Positions 24,601 to 36,801 of a stretch of DNA of 64,000 nucleotides are shown here, piece after piece. The position numbers and the translations under genes are program-made. Under the pieces are notes generated by a model that worked only from the letters and a program-made list of their open reading frames with translations, had not been told where the DNA came from and searched no databases. Source of the stretch: Euptelea pleiosperma (lineage: Eukaryota > Streptophyta > Magnoliopsida > Ranunculales > Eupteleaceae); NCBI GenBank assembly GCA_035048495.1, contig CM068540.1, forward strand, positions 8,230,829 through 8,294,828. Direction: 5' to 3'. Positions within the stretch are counted from its first letter, which is position 1. Each line of letters opens with the position of its first letter.

Positions 24601-25780
24601 CCCCGAACCCAACCTTTATATTATATGCCCATAGATTATACAATCTAACTATAACTTATAACATTATATATTAGTATATATATACTTTATAACTATAAGT
24701 TATATTAAGTTATACTAAGTTATAACTTATAACTATATGTATGATGTATTTGTTCATATATTATAACTATATGTATAATGTATTTGTCCATATATTATAA
24801 GTATACTAAATTATAACAATAAGTCCAACCCAAGTCCGAAACCCTAGCCCGATACACAAACCCAACCCAAGCCCTAAACCCAACCCAAAACCCATTAAAA
24901 ATAGCCCTCGACCTGGCCCGCGACTAAGCCCATTAGCTCGACCCTGGACCGGGCCACGGGCTGGGCTTGGGTTTTGAAATTTTGTTGGAGCCTGGCCCGC
25001 GGCCCAGCCAAGTTGCCGACAGGCTTCATTGACCCGGCCCAACTTAAGTCCAGCCCGAGGGAAGCCCGGCCCGATGGGCCAAATTGCCACCCTTAGTCCA
25101 CGGGTCAAGCCTGGGTCCACCCTTTTGAGGTCCGGTCCGGCTTGACAATGGCCCGCCATTTTACATTCTTTTCACTTTTTTTTGTTTTTTTCTAAAAATT
25201 TACTAGTCCAAACCCGATTGTTGGCTCGGCCCAAGGCCCGCCTTCCTAGAAGCCCGTCACTATAGTTGCGGCTCTGCTGGCCTGGCCTACACACTTCGGG
25301 CCAGGCTGGCCAAATTGCCAGGCCCATTCGCAACTGATTTATTCGTGTTTAATTCAATTATGATGCAAAAATTTGATGTCAAAATTTCAAAACAAAAATA
25401 TAATTGTGTGTAAGATAATTATTGTATATGCAACTATAAAGATAAAGTTATGTATACATCCATCCACCATCCTTTAGTGGGACCCACATGGGTTTGGAAC
25501 CAATTCAAAGACATATTTCATGAATCCCTTGATTAAAAAATTGATCCAAGCCCATGATAAGAAATTCTCAAAATCCATGGCTAAAAATCACTGAATCATG
25601 CTGGTTTTCTGTGTAGATCCGGAACCGGGTTCATGGGTTAGCGCAGTGGGCCCAAAAGAGTGTGCCACGTGGCATTTTGGATGTCTGTATTCAAAGCCTA
25701 ATAAAAACAAACAGAGGAAATGTAGATGTTTTTTTCCTTCAAATCTATCTTCTTCTTCGTTAGGATAAATTGGTAAAAAC
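24600..25780 (+). other. AT-rich and GC-rich repeat sequence upstream of the FRS gene
   Basis: Positions 24645-24820 are AT-rich and repeat the words ATAACTTATAAC and ATATATTATAACTATATGTAT. Positions 24830-25330 are built from degenerate CCCAACCC, GGCCCGGCCC and CCCGCGGCCC words. They include CCAAATTGCCACCCTTAG at 25079, which looks like an hAT-type terminus. Positions 25340-25780 show no feature beyond the probable promoter of the next gene. No convincing TATA box can be fixed. Confidence 0.55.
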
Positions 25781-25901
25781 CCCTCTGCGTCACTCTCGTT
25801 CTCTCTGGAAACCGAATCCTTAGGGACAGCTCCTTTCTCTCTCAGCGGGGGCAGAGATGGAGGCTGTGCGTCATTGTTAGGGTTTTTGGAGCGAGATTAA
25901 G
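25780..25901 (+). other. Probable 5' untranslated exon of the FRS gene
   Basis: A CT-rich leader-like stretch (CTCTCGTTCTCTCTGG, then TCCTTTCTCTCTCAG) is followed by a good splice donor, AAG|GTTAGT, at 25901/25902. The acceptor would be CTATCTTTACAG at 27229-27240, just before the start codon. That leaves a leader intron of about 1.3 kb. The transcription start is a guess. Confidence 0.5.
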
Positions 25902-27242
25902 GTTAGTATCTCTCTGTCTCTCTTCTCTGGACTCTAAACATGCCCTTAATTGTGCTGCATTGTTTGGAAATTCGATTTCCTTGAAAACATTTTGTTCTGT
26001 TTCTTGCTTCTTCAGGTGAGGAAACGTTGAGCTCAATCCCTCGTAAATTAATCATTCATATTTCTAACCATGAACGATTTGAATTCACCTGATGGATACA
26101 AACAAAGCTACTAAAGTGCTTCATAATTTGTGATGTACCCTTTTCAATACTCCCACTCAATTGTAATTCTTAAGCACCCCATTTTGTTTTAATGTTCTAA
26201 TTCAGTTCTCCCGAATAATTTCACTGTTTTGATTTTATTCTGAACAGAAAAAAAAAAATTGTTTGCAGTAACTAACAATTGATCAGAAGCTTGCTACTAC
26301 TTAACCCAAGAAGAAGAGGGAAAATATAGAATTGATGAACGTAAATAGCGAGGAAAAAAATTTATAGATAAACTTTTACAAAAGACTCCACAAGCAAAAG
26401 AATTCGATTTCTTTACTTCGGATCTGATTTAATGGTTATTGTGATAGAAACATTAAGTCGTCTTATTATATCACTTTTCTACTGCACTAATGTTCTTAAA
26501 GGTCATATCGTTAGCTACTTTAAAGATAGATTGAAATGTCTCAATTCCATGCTTAAATTACACAACTTATAGGATTAAGATCTTTAAAAAAAAAGTTGCA
26601 GTAGCAAGCATACAATCACAAAGCTGATACTTAAGAATTTGTTGAAACTGCAAGATGCTCTAATTGTATTTGGCAATGCCGCTTATATGATATATTGTAG
26701 TGTATTTGGTTTCTCCATCTTTTACCCCATCAGCAATTTAATAAGGAAATACCAATCACAACAGTTCCATTGCTGAATATTGTCGGCAGTGTATATGATT
26801 TAAAATTCAGCTACTTTGTTTAAGGTTGACCTACACTACTTCTGCTTTTGAGGAGTATGATAAGAATTCTTTGGTATAAGTTGTATCTAAATTCATGTCA
26901 TGCATACAAGTCTGTTATCATTTCATGGTGAAATGCAGATGTCTAATTTCTTTGACTCAATTTTGATTCTAGGACACCTCATAATTGTATCATAATTAAA
27001 TAATACCTACCATACTGATTCTAAGCCACAAATTGTGTAATTTAAGTTCTAGAATTTTTAAATATTATTTTAAGAAGAGTGAGAGAGCTCATCAATTCAA
27101 AATCAGATTACTTCAACCTATGCCATGATTTATTAGCTTGCCCTTCTAGTTTATAATATATTGACTTGAATGCTTAAATGATGCTTTGCATAAGATATGT
27201 CCTATTTCTGTGTTAAACATTTATCTATCCTATCTTTACAGG

Positions 27243-30200
27243 ATGGATAGCCAAAGCAAAGAAGATCCACTTGAAACTGAGCAATCATCTAAGCAATTAG
27301 ATTTAGAGGGCAAGGATGATGTTGTCCAAGACACTTCTCAAAAGGCATCAGAAACGGGAGGGGATATTCCAATTAGTGTGGAATCTGGTGTTTCAGCAGA
27401 TGTGGGGGATAGATCAGGGATGCTTGGCATGACTTTCAAATCAGAGAATGAAGCATATGAATATTACAATACATATGCAAGGTCTGTTGGGTTTAGTGTA
27501 CGGAAACATTGGACTACAACTAGAAAAAAGGATAAGAAAATCATGGCAAGGATTTTTTGTTGTTCTAGCGAAGGTAAACCTGAAAAAAATTCAAAAACTG
27601 GAACTCCATCCAAACCGCGACCAGTGACACGATTCGGTTGTCAAGCACGAATGCGTATCAAATTAGAAAAGAATGAAAACTTTGTCGTGACGGAGTTTAT
27701 AGAAGAACATAATCATGAGCTTGCACATCCAACTACAGTGCATTTGTTAAGGTCACAAAGAAAGATACAGCCTGCACAAGTTGGCTCGATCAACAATATT
27801 CGGTCCACAAGCATAGGAGCTACTGAGATTTCTTCTTACATGAGCACGGAAGCTAAAGGATCTCAAAATCTCAACTTCATACAATCAGATTGTGATAATT
27901 ATGTGCAAAAAATACGTACTGAGTTTCTGAAAAAAGGAGATGCACGGCTTCTTTTAGATTACTTCAAGCAAAAGCAAAAAGATGATAAATCTTTCTTTTA
28001 TTCAATACAAATGGACGAGGACAATCGAGTTAGCAATTGTTTTTGGTGTGATGCTAAGTCGAGAATAGACTATAGCTTCTTTGGTGATGTCGTGTGTTTT
28101 GACACGACATACAGGATGAATGAGTATGACATGCCATATGCACCAATTGTTGGCGTGAACAATCATAGACAAATTGTGCTCTTTGGTAGTGCTTTGTTGA
28201 AGGATGAGACGACAGAGACATTCATATGGTTGTTTGAAACATTTTTAGATGCAATGGGAGGGAAGCGAATGAAAACAATTTTTACAGACCAAGCCGTTGC
28301 AATTACTAGTGCAATTAGACAAGTGCTACCTGATACACAGCATCGTTTGTGTTTATGGCATATTTATCAAAATGCCTTAAAGCAACTATCTGACATGTTT
28401 AAGAGATTTAATTCTTTTGCGTCAGATTTTCAGAGATGCATATATGACAATGAGACAGAGGATGAGTTTCTGTCATGTTGGGAAGAATTACTAAAGAAGT
28501 ATGAGTTGTTGGAGAATGAATGGTTTCGAGGTTTATATCAGTTGCGTGAGAAATGGGCACAATCATATGGTCAGGAACACTTTTATGCAGGTATGACGAC
28601 TGCTCAAAGAAGTAAAAGTATGAATAATTATTTCAAGAAGTATTTCAAGAGAAAGCAAATCCTACGAGAGTTTTTGGATCAATATGAAAAAGCAGTGGCT
28701 CGTCGGCGTGATAAAGAAGTAAGTGCAGATTTCAAATCGAGGACAACAGCACCAAACTTGGTATCAAAATGGGCAGTAGAAAGTCGAGCAGCAGAGAGGT
28801 ACACTAGAAAAATGTTCATTGTTTTCCAAGAGGAGGTTAAGGGGGTTATGGATTTGGAAGTGGCATTGGATGGTGATGATGGGACAACGTGCACATATGG
28901 GGTATCATCATATAATGGTGCTAGGCCTCGCATAGTTAGTTTGGTCTCTTTGGACCACACAATCAAGTGTAGCTGCAAAAAGTTTGAAACCACGGGGATA
29001 CTTTGTGCACATGCACTAAAAGTGTTGCGTAAGTTAAATTTGCCAGATCTCCCATCTCAGTACTATTTAAAGAGGTGGACCAAAGATGCAACAGCTAATG
29101 TTGTGTCCGATGCAAGTCAAGAAACAATGGAGGTCGATATTAACCCATCCTTGTCGGCACGATATAGTGAGTTGTCTCACTTGGCTGTAATTATAGCTGC
29201 AAAGGGATCTAAAACTAAAGAATTAAGTTCAGTGACAAAGTGTGGACTAATGCGGTTGTTAAACAAATTACAGTCTTATTCAGAGTCCCCCTTAGATCAG
29301 GCCAGACCTCTTGAAGATATCAACTGTGCAAATCATGACAATATGGGTGAAGAAAGTGTTGCAGACCATTCAGGTGCAAATATAACATTGCTGGAGCCAT
29401 CACGTAAGAAGGCGAAGGGTCAACCTAGTGGTAGAATCAGGGGCACATTAGATAATAGAAAAAATAGGAATGAAGCACAATCACAACGGAGAAAAGGAGT
29501 AGCCGGTTAGTAATGCAACGCAGTCTATTATATTTAAACTCGTGGCTAGTGTATCATTTTTTTAAGTTATTGTTGACTTCTCATGCAGGTAATAGAGACA
29601 ATATTAGTCATACCATGTCACCTGAAAACCCAGGGCTCCCTCCTCATCTAGCAAGACCTTTGAACATGGTCCATTTCACTCAGGTTGGAGTTTTTGACAT
29701 GCTTAGAAACTTCATGTTTAAATTTGTGTTGAATATGATGTTTCAACATTTAACTTGTTAACTACAAATTTTTTTCATGTGTTCACTAATTATGATGCCT
29801 TATAATTCAGGGACCAGTTGGGTTGGTAGACCAGGCATCATATGGGCCAATATCAGGTGAATGGAGTGCATCGTCTTCGTGGCATGGCGAGAGTCGCCCA
29901 CCAAATGTCGGTGGATACCCAGGTGCTTCAAGCATCCAGGGTCTTCCTTTTCACCAAGTTATACCTTCAAGCATGCCGCTAATGCAATGTGTTTACCCAT
30001 ATGGTTATACTCAGGTTTAGTTTTGTGGAACACTAATCAAATTTTATATGTTTGGTTGTCAAGTTTGAATATGTTGATTAACAAAGCCAAATAATTATGT
30101 AGGGATCAATTAGGCCTACTGACCACACTACATTACAACATGTTGCAAATGACACTCGTTCCATTCAGGTAAGACTTTATTGATGATAAACTCATTAACT

Positions 30201-30356
30201 AGATTAAATACAAATAAAACAATGAATAATGCAATTATTACTTTGCAGGGATTTTTTAGCCTTTCGTCTCAACAAGCTTCAACACATATTGCACCGCCTA
30301 TACCACAGTCACCTGCACGTAGGCTAGACTTTTCAGAATCATCAACGTCAGAATGA
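27243..30356 (+). CDS. FAR1-RELATED SEQUENCE (FRS) protein, MULE-derived transcription factor
   Basis: Five coding exons join in frame: 27243-29505, 29589-29683, 29811-30014, 30103-30168 and 30249-30356. They give 2,736 nt, 911 residues plus stop. I chose the ATG at 27243 because a strong acceptor (TTTACAG) ends at 27240. The large exon would otherwise stop at 29508, but the splice donor CG|GTTAGT at 29505/29506 removes that stop. Domains: FAR1 DNA-binding region about 63-162 (Cys in IFCCSS and FGCQAR, then EEHNHEL), MULE transposase core about 284-380 (VCFDTTY Asp287, IFTDQA Asp349, LCLWHIYQNA), and SWIM zinc finger 576-590 (CSC...CAH). A basic RKKAKGQPSGR tract lies at 720-730. These proteins are nuclear DNA-binding regulators domesticated from Mutator-like transposases. 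The usual acidic residue in the TTxQRSESMN motif is Lys458 here. The frame is intact, so it is probably functional. Confidence 0.93.
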
Positions 30357-32160
30357 TTATATTGTGAGTTTTATTATTTTCTCCTCCACCTAGGAACAAC
30401 TTATATTTTTAGTATTGTTTATTTCTCCTGTAACTTACATGATAATTTTTCATTTGGTAAGGTTGGCTGGACTTGCTTGTAGTAATTTTTCCTTTGCTAT
30501 GGTTTGGTATAATTCTATATGCTTGATGCTGTTGCTGAATTCTAATGGAAAGACTTCTTTAATAGATGAGTATACTTTTTGCCTTCCACAGCTTCACAAG
30601 ATCCCATTATCATGAAAATCAAAAAATATAACCAAACTTAAGAGGCAAGACCGTAGGAGCTTCGAAAACTCTAAGAGCAACACCATAGAAGATAAATTAT
30701 CATGCCCAAGATTTTCACAATGAGTGACGCTGTTCAAAGATATCGATGCCCTTGGAACCTTTTGATTCTTGCATAATTTTCAGTGAATAATAATGACTAA
30801 GGTGTCCTTGCCTCTAACCAACAGCATAAAGGATATATAATTCATGCTTTTTAAACTCTTGTCCACATGGTTCATGTGCAGGCAAATCTAGACCTTGCAA
30901 TTTAAGGCTCATTTTTAATTTGGGCAGTTCATTGATAAAGCTTCAATTATGTGTTAGTAGACTGTAGCACATTGACTGAATGAGAAGCATCAATTTTTGT
31001 ATTACATTACCTTACAAATTGCAGCCCTACCTAAGTTATAACGTAACCACTGAATTGAACTTTTGATCCAAATGGCTAACTTAGACCATTTCTATCTTAC
31101 ATCCATTAAAATGTGAGGAATTGTGAACCACATGATTCAAGAAATGGCTAAATAGCCTAAATAAGATTATTTCTTTCTGAGTTCCCTCTTTACATGATCT
31201 TGGTTACCATTTTCACTCATCCATTTTAGTCCTAATTTGAAATGTTCTTTTTAGTGTTGACAGAAAAACATTATAACATTCTAAAGGGTCCAAAAGTAGT
31301 CACTTCTCACTTCTCTATTCGAACACTAAACATTCTCAAACGTTAAACATTTCAACTAGCCAAGTTATCTCAAGAGCTAGCATATGGATCTCTGGAACTG
31401 TTACACCCTTCAGATGATGGGCAAAAACTGCACTAAGTGGGCAATTTTGGGGTATGGCCCACCTAAAAGGTGACCTATCAGTTTTAAGAGCCTGATAAAT
31501 GAGCACGTACATTAAAATGTCATACAAAGTTTGGTGTGACCACCCCCTTAAAATGTCACATGGCACACTTTCTATGTGGCTATGACCTCATTTTTGGTGT
31601 ATCATCTATTCTTTTAATTAGATATAATATACTTAATGTGACATGATTTAGTGATTATAATCGTTTTCTTGTGTAATTGCAGTCATCTGTTACTATTAGG
31701 CTTTCAAATACCTACTTCAATATGTAACATAATGTTACGAACATTTATTTTCACACTCCATGTGATTGTTTATTATAATAGATGGCTTATTAGTGTGTTT
31801 TCATGCTTTTGTTTTATCATTTTGTAAAGTTTCAACAAAAATTTTCCCAATATTTCCATCATTTCCACAGTTTCTCCATCTTCCCCAAAAAGAAGCATTT
31901 TTTCCACACATCATTGAACATTTCCCCTTACATTTCCCTTTCCCAAGGGATTGAAATATACTTTGACCTCAAAATTAAATACCTTGCCCGAATCAATGCA
32001 AGATGGGCACTTGCTCTTCATATCAGCAGCTCTTGCTTTTGCTATGCATTCAGATCTTCTCTTCTTTTAGCCGAGAAACTGAAGCGCCTCCCATTAGGGT
32101 TGCTTGAGAGAGAATTTTTTTGAGAGAGCTTAGGGTTTTTGTGGCCTAATCACCAATTCT
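30357..32160 (+). other. Intergenic sequence with no gene recognised
   Basis: AT-rich sequence downstream of the FRS gene. The FRS 3' untranslated region must lie in its first part, but no single poly(A) signal stands out. Short reading frames here (up to 106 codons) have no domain. Positions 31430-31565 look like a dispersed repeat because of words such as GGGGTATGGCCCACC and GTGTGACCACC, which recur in plant intergenic repeats. I see no RNA gene. Confidence 0.5.
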
Positions 32161-32267
32161 CCATTCATCCTATTCCCTCCTCAAAAAGGTGTAACTCCCA
32201 TACTCGTCTTGACAGATTCTATCAAATTTGCAATTCTGTACATCAGATTCTTGTTTCTTGACATTAT

Positions 32268-33795
32268 GGCTGCGTTTGGTTTGATGGAAGTGGTCTTCCA
32301 GGAAATGCCACTCCCTGGAAAGCCACTTCCTGAAATATGTTTTCCTATTGTTTGGTAAAATCTGGAAAACAATTGAAAACATTTTTGTTGTTGTTTGGTT
32401 AAAATGACATATTCCCATTTCCTGGGTTAGTTTATAGCCTCACTCATCCTTCTCTTCACCAATGGATTTATTTTCATTTTGTGGTTAACATCAAGTACAC
32501 ACTGTTAGAGAAGATCCTAAAACCAAAACCAAGTAAACAAGAAAATTAGTGTCCAACAACAAACTATCGCCCTACCTTTAGAATTTCAAGCTCTAGAGTT
32601 CTAGATTTGAAAGTTCTTTATCTCCTACTTCCTCATCTTCACGATGACTCAACTTCTTTCTACAACTCTAAACAAATTAGGAAGAATCATTGGAAATCAC
32701 AGTTCACTCAAGAAAATCATGCTTTTACATCTATGATTTTGATATGCAGGAGTTCAAATCTCAACTTCATCGGCTTATCGCCCAATTCCTCGTTGAAACA
32801 CAAACTTCCATTCTGCAAGCAAATTTGAACTTGAAATTGCAAAAAAGAAGCCTTGGGGAGAGAATCTTGACCAAAAGATCAAAAATATCTTCAGTTTTTT
32901 TTTTCCTTCCTTTCACATTCAAGTAGAAATCGCAAAAATAAATAATCAAATTAACAGTAAATTTAACAAAATCCGCCGTTTGAACTTTGAAAATCGAATC
33001 TCAATAGTTTCAGATTCAAAATTTCTTTGTTCTTCATCTTTATTGCTTCGATCAGGGCAAGCATTTTCGATTCTGAGACCAAATAAAAGGAAAATACTCA
33101 TTTCGAACGTCGTTATGGTGAAGAAGAACATCAAAGAAGATATGAGAGAGAGCGTTCTCAATCGGACGTCTCTCTATTTCTAAAGAGATGCTTAAAGCGG
33201 AATCATTTCAGAGAATTTGTTCTTTGTTGCAGAAATTTGAAGGAGCTATATGAGGAATTGGAAGACGAAGAAATTAAATTTAGGTTTTCTATTGCTTCCA
33301 CTGATTCTTTGGAAGCATGGCTGAAGTAATCGACGTTGAGAAAGCGAGTTCGCACGCTATTTGTATTGGGTTTTCTCTGCAAAAACCCTTGAGATCGGCA
33401 TCTCCTCCATTTCAGCACCATTTCAGCATAGTGGATGGGCATGGATGAACTAGGGCTTGGGGGCTTGGGGAGTTGAAGAGAGAGAGAGAGAGAGAGAGAC
33501 GTGCTGGAAAACCATTTCTCCATTTCTCTGCACCCTTGAGATCGGCTTCTCCATTTCAGCGTAACAGTGGGCATGGGGGAACTAGGGCTTGGGGAGTTGA
33601 CGAGAGAGAGACAGTGAGGTGTTGGAAAATCGACTTCCGCTTATGAGGAGCGGAAGTCGTTTTCCTTTAAAACAGGGATCTCGGAAGTGAATTTCTTGTG
33701 GGGCCCACTTTTCACCTTAAACCAAACACACATAAACCGAGCTTTTCCGGGTTTTTGTTTTCATTTCCCCGAAAAGCTCCAAACCAAACACAACC
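32268..33795 (+). mobile_element. Non-autonomous DNA transposon, Tourist/Harbinger-like
   Basis: The left end reads GGCTGCGTTTGGTTT and the right end AAACCAAACACAACC, imperfect inverted repeats (13 of 15). A 3-bp tat flanks both sides (32265-32267, 33796-33798). Subterminal inverted words also pair: GGAAGTGG and CTTCC near the left, GGAAGTCG and CCGGG near the right. There is no transposase. The interior holds a 146-bp direct duplication (33386 and 33532) with a (GA)n run at 33479-33500. Confidence 0.62.
33386..33635 (+). repeat. Imperfect direct duplication, about 146 bp, with GA microsatellite
   Basis: ACCCTTGAGATCGGC starts both copies (33386 and 33532), followed by CTCCATTTCAGC, GTGG(A/G)(T)GGGCATGG, AACTAGGGCTTGG, GGAGTTGA and a GA run. 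The first copy has the longer (GA) tract (33479-33500). It lies inside the Tourist-like element. Confidence 0.8.
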
Positions 33796-33805
33796 TATAA
33801 CTCTA

Positions 33806-33888
33806 AACAGAGAGGAGTGGCGAAATATGATTCATGTTGCCGACACCAAACATTTGGGATAAGGCATAGATGATGATGATGATGATGG
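33806..33888 (+). mobile_element. 3' end of an RTE-type LINE (or a SINE sharing its tail)
   Basis: The plus strand encodes EWRNMIHVADTKHLG and then TTTGGGATAAGGCATAGATGATGATGATG. Plant RTE LINEs end in a similar short peptide and a GGGATAAGGC(T)T tail followed by a trinucleotide run. Only the last 80 bp are present, as expected of a 5'-truncated copy. The family call is from memory of the tail motif. Confidence 0.5.
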
Positions 33889-34534
33889 TTGTTACTTTGA
33901 GACTGGAGTAATTCAGTTAATTTCATCTTCTATTTGACGTTTTTCTTCAACTTTTTGTTTCTTTTATGTGAACGGGTTGGTTGCTTGAGTTATTAATGAG
34001 ATAACATGAAATTCTTAAATTGGGATTTTTCGGATAAGACAAAGGTACTATAATCAGGAAGAACATTTGGTTGTTTGGTTCAACTTCTCTTGCAACTACT
34101 TGCTTTGTTTCTTTTGGTAGCTCCTACTCTTACGTTATCTTGGACACTTAAAATGGATGTTGTACCCATGTTAGACACTTCATTTCTTAAGTGTAAATGC
34201 CGTGCTCATAACATATCCTGATTGTGTCTCTAGCATGCCTGGGTAACATAGGGTAGCTCTTTATAGCAGTCTCTTTTAGTGCAGAAAGGTTTTTTAACAA
34301 ATTAAAGGTTGTCTGGTTTCCTGTAGCATCTTTTTTTTTAATCACAACTGATTTGTATATAAGCAAATAAAAATATGAATTATATGGAACCAAACAACGG
34401 CTAAGCACAGTATAATCAAATTTGAACTATAATTGATTTTGAATCCTTTATTATCTACTGTAAACTAAACAAATAGGATTTCGGGTTTATTTTTTGAAAA
34501 GTAGATTTTGGGTTATTAATGCAGGGGCATTTTC

Positions 34535-34720
34535 ACACCAGGCTCGAATGGGGCAGCCTGCGTAAATGGGGCACACTCGGTGTGGGATGGCCTATGCGAA
34601 ATGGGACCCACGAAGGAGGGTTCAACCGAGGGCCTGGATTTGGGCTATGAGATAAAGGGATTTAATCTCACGGTACTAATAATCGCGGATTTTGGGGAGT
34701 ATTGGTTAGATGTCCTGCAT
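34535..34720 (+). repeat. Unclassified GC-rich dispersed-repeat-like segment
   Basis: A GC-rich island in AT-rich surroundings, with repeated words GGGGCA, GTGTGGGATGGCC and GCGAAATGGGACCCAC, ending in GATTTAATCTCACGGTACTA. It has the look of a short interspersed repeat, but I see no clear tRNA promoter boxes or target duplication. Flanking DNA from 33890 holds nothing I can recognise. Confidence 0.3.
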
Positions 34721-34984
34721 CAGTTATTATCTTTTTAGAACTCCCAATTTTATGGTTTTGAGCATAACTAGTGTTTCAATTTTAGTCAAATGAGCGATTG
34801 GTGCTATGATTTCAGAATAATATAAGTTCATTTTTAGAATTTAATCCTTCTCAACCAGTGAATTTCATAATAATAATAATAATAATATCCAGGCCCTTTT
34901 GTCCCTGGTAATGTGGGCATTGGCTGACGGACTCTTATGAAATGAGAATGACACCTGCCTCGACAGTTTCTCGATAAATATTGG

Positions 34985-35280
34985 AATGGCTTCTAATAAT
35001 CAAGCTGAATTCTGGGTATGTTTGCAGGGTATTCAGTTGGCTTGGGAGTATGGCGTTCGCAATCTCAATTTGGAGACGGATTCCATGGTGGTTGCACCAG
35101 CAATTTCCAAATGATGATGTCTTCACTGGACTCACAAGTCTCTGCTTTCGGATATAATTAAGCTGCATCAGTGATCATGGACCATCAAAGTTCAACATTG
35201 TTTTAGGGAAATAATTGAGGAAAGTCTCTGCTAATGTTAAATCAAAATGTTGTTCTTGGCTGTCCTCCTGGGGAGCTTTT
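34985..35280 (+). pseudogene. LINE-derived RNase H fragment
   Basis: One plus-strand frame reads NIGMASNNQAEFWVCLQGI, then QLAWEYGVRNLNLETDS, followed after two stops by HWTHKSLLSDIIKLH and HCFREIIEES. The NQAE and ETDS positions are the usual acidic residues of the RNase H-like domain at the end of plant L1-type LINEs and related non-LTR genes. Four or more in-frame stops show it is dead. Only the C-terminal domain is recognisable. Confidence 0.75.
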
Positions 35281-35459
35281 TGCAGTACTTAACGATGATA
35301 TCTGGGGTCGTGGGATCCCTCAGCTTTTGTAAATTGTTTTAGTTTCTAATAGTATTTAAAAGTCTTCCTTAGTAACCGTGGGGTCTTGCTTTCTCTGATT
35401 AATTTTCTCTTTTTGGAGTAGCATAAGTCATTTCGTAACAGTTCTGAATCTCTCATACA

Positions 35460-36055
35460 CTATGGCTGCGTTTGGTGCAGAGAGAGATGTATATGAAAAG
35501 CATCCCCATTTACAACATGGTTCGAAGTCTCAGCTGATCCCGTTGTGGACCGGATCGGGATCGGTGGCCATCGAGACGATCCTGAAATGGGGTTGTTTCG
35601 ACCGAGATGCACTATTCATGAACCCTCGCGTCATCTCGAGTGAGACGATCCAAGACGAGCGATCCACCCTCCGACCCAGATCAGGATTGGCGTCCACCAA
35701 TACAGCCTCCGATCCCGAGATTTTCAACCATGATTTACATAGGGTGAAGGGTAGATGTAAAGGTGGGGTAAAATGACAAGAGGGTACCCCTCCCTTGATG
35801 TGGGCCATGTGGCAAATCTAGCATTGTCAACACCCCTCTGAGGTGGCATCACACCAACGGTGATCCAATGCCAGAGTTAGTCTAAGGGTCTATTTAGAAT
35901 AAACTTCTCTACCCAAGGCTCTCATATGTTTGTTGCCCGAATGATGACTCAGGTCTTGCATTATCATGATATAACAAAAAATTATCCATAAAGATGTAGG
36001 GCCCGCATAACTAAAAAGTTTATTCTATAATAAATCAGGTGGGCCCCTCATAATC
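35460..36055 (+). other. Repeat-rich intergenic sequence
   Basis: Starts at a second copy of the Tourist-like left end (TATGGCTGCGTTTGGTGCAG), but I find no matching right end. The 104-codon frame at 35462-35776 has no domain and begins inside that terminus. The remainder contains GGGCCC-centred words typical of this region's repeats. Confidence 0.4.
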
Positions 36056-36575
36056 GTGGGTGATAATTTTGGACCATACAAGGTGTAACTTCCTGATTAT
36101 GACACGTGTACTCTAGGATTATACGGAAAACTCGGCAAGCTCGGGCATCTCGGCCCCATTCTCAGATACGTCGGATCAACATCTTTTGGTGATATAAGAA
36201 GCACCACTAGATGGTGACACGTATACTCTTGGACACACGGGGAAAGATTCTTCGGCAGTCTCAGCGCTCAAGGGTGATACTCTCGGATATCTCGGATTGA
36301 TGATTTTTTGACTATACAGGTGAAGACCTCTGACTATGACACTTGTACTCTCGGATCACATGGTCCGAGAACAGGATATATAAAATGATGCTCATGTCAG
36401 TTTACTTCTAAAAATCGAGTTTAGTTATCCCAAATTACGTATCTTTTACCGTAGCAGGTGCCTCTATTTATATCTTTTCTGATGTGGTCCTTTGTGTACA
36501 TCCCAATAGGAGCCTGCCACGTACACGTGTTATAATCAGGAAGTTCCACGTGTACGGTCCAAAATTATCACCCAC
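36056..36575. mobile_element. Foldback/MULE-like MITE, about 520 bp
   Basis: Perfect 20-bp inverted ends GTGGGTGATAATTTTGGACC (36056-36075) and its complement (36556-36575). The inverted match continues with gaps through the words AACTTCCTGATTATGACACG and its partner at about 36508-36548. The interior has repeated GACACGTGTACTCTNGGA words at 36101, 36213 and 36338. No transposase is present. The flanks share only ataat, so the target duplication is not clear. Confidence 0.75.
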
Positions 36576-36801
36576 AATAATAACGGGGGGTGATAAATCC
36601 AATGCAAACCCCTGCACATCAGGTTGGTCCCATTAATAATGGAGTTCATAAATTATATATTTATCCCACATATGAAGTGGGCCCTAGATAATAACAAGAG
36701 TAAGCCCACGTAATAATAATATTTAATAGGTCATGTAGACCCCACATAATAACAGGATTGATAGATCATGTAGGCCTCATTTAGGATTAATCTATCTATT
36801 A

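Noticed and set aside
24830..24900. Interstitial telomere repeat (CCCTAAACCC words)
   Set aside because: Only isolated CCCTAAACCC and CCAACCC words appear, not a run of CCCTAAA. It fits the GC-rich repeat found elsewhere in the window.
24806..25159. A 117-codon minus-strand frame with Gly-Leu repeats
   Set aside because: Arises from CCCAACCCAAGCCC-type repeats. Low complexity and no start context.
35462..35776. A 104-codon frame starting at MAAFGAERDVYEKHP
   Set aside because: It begins inside a copy of a transposon terminus (GGCTGCGTTTGGTGCAG) and has no domain or splice support.
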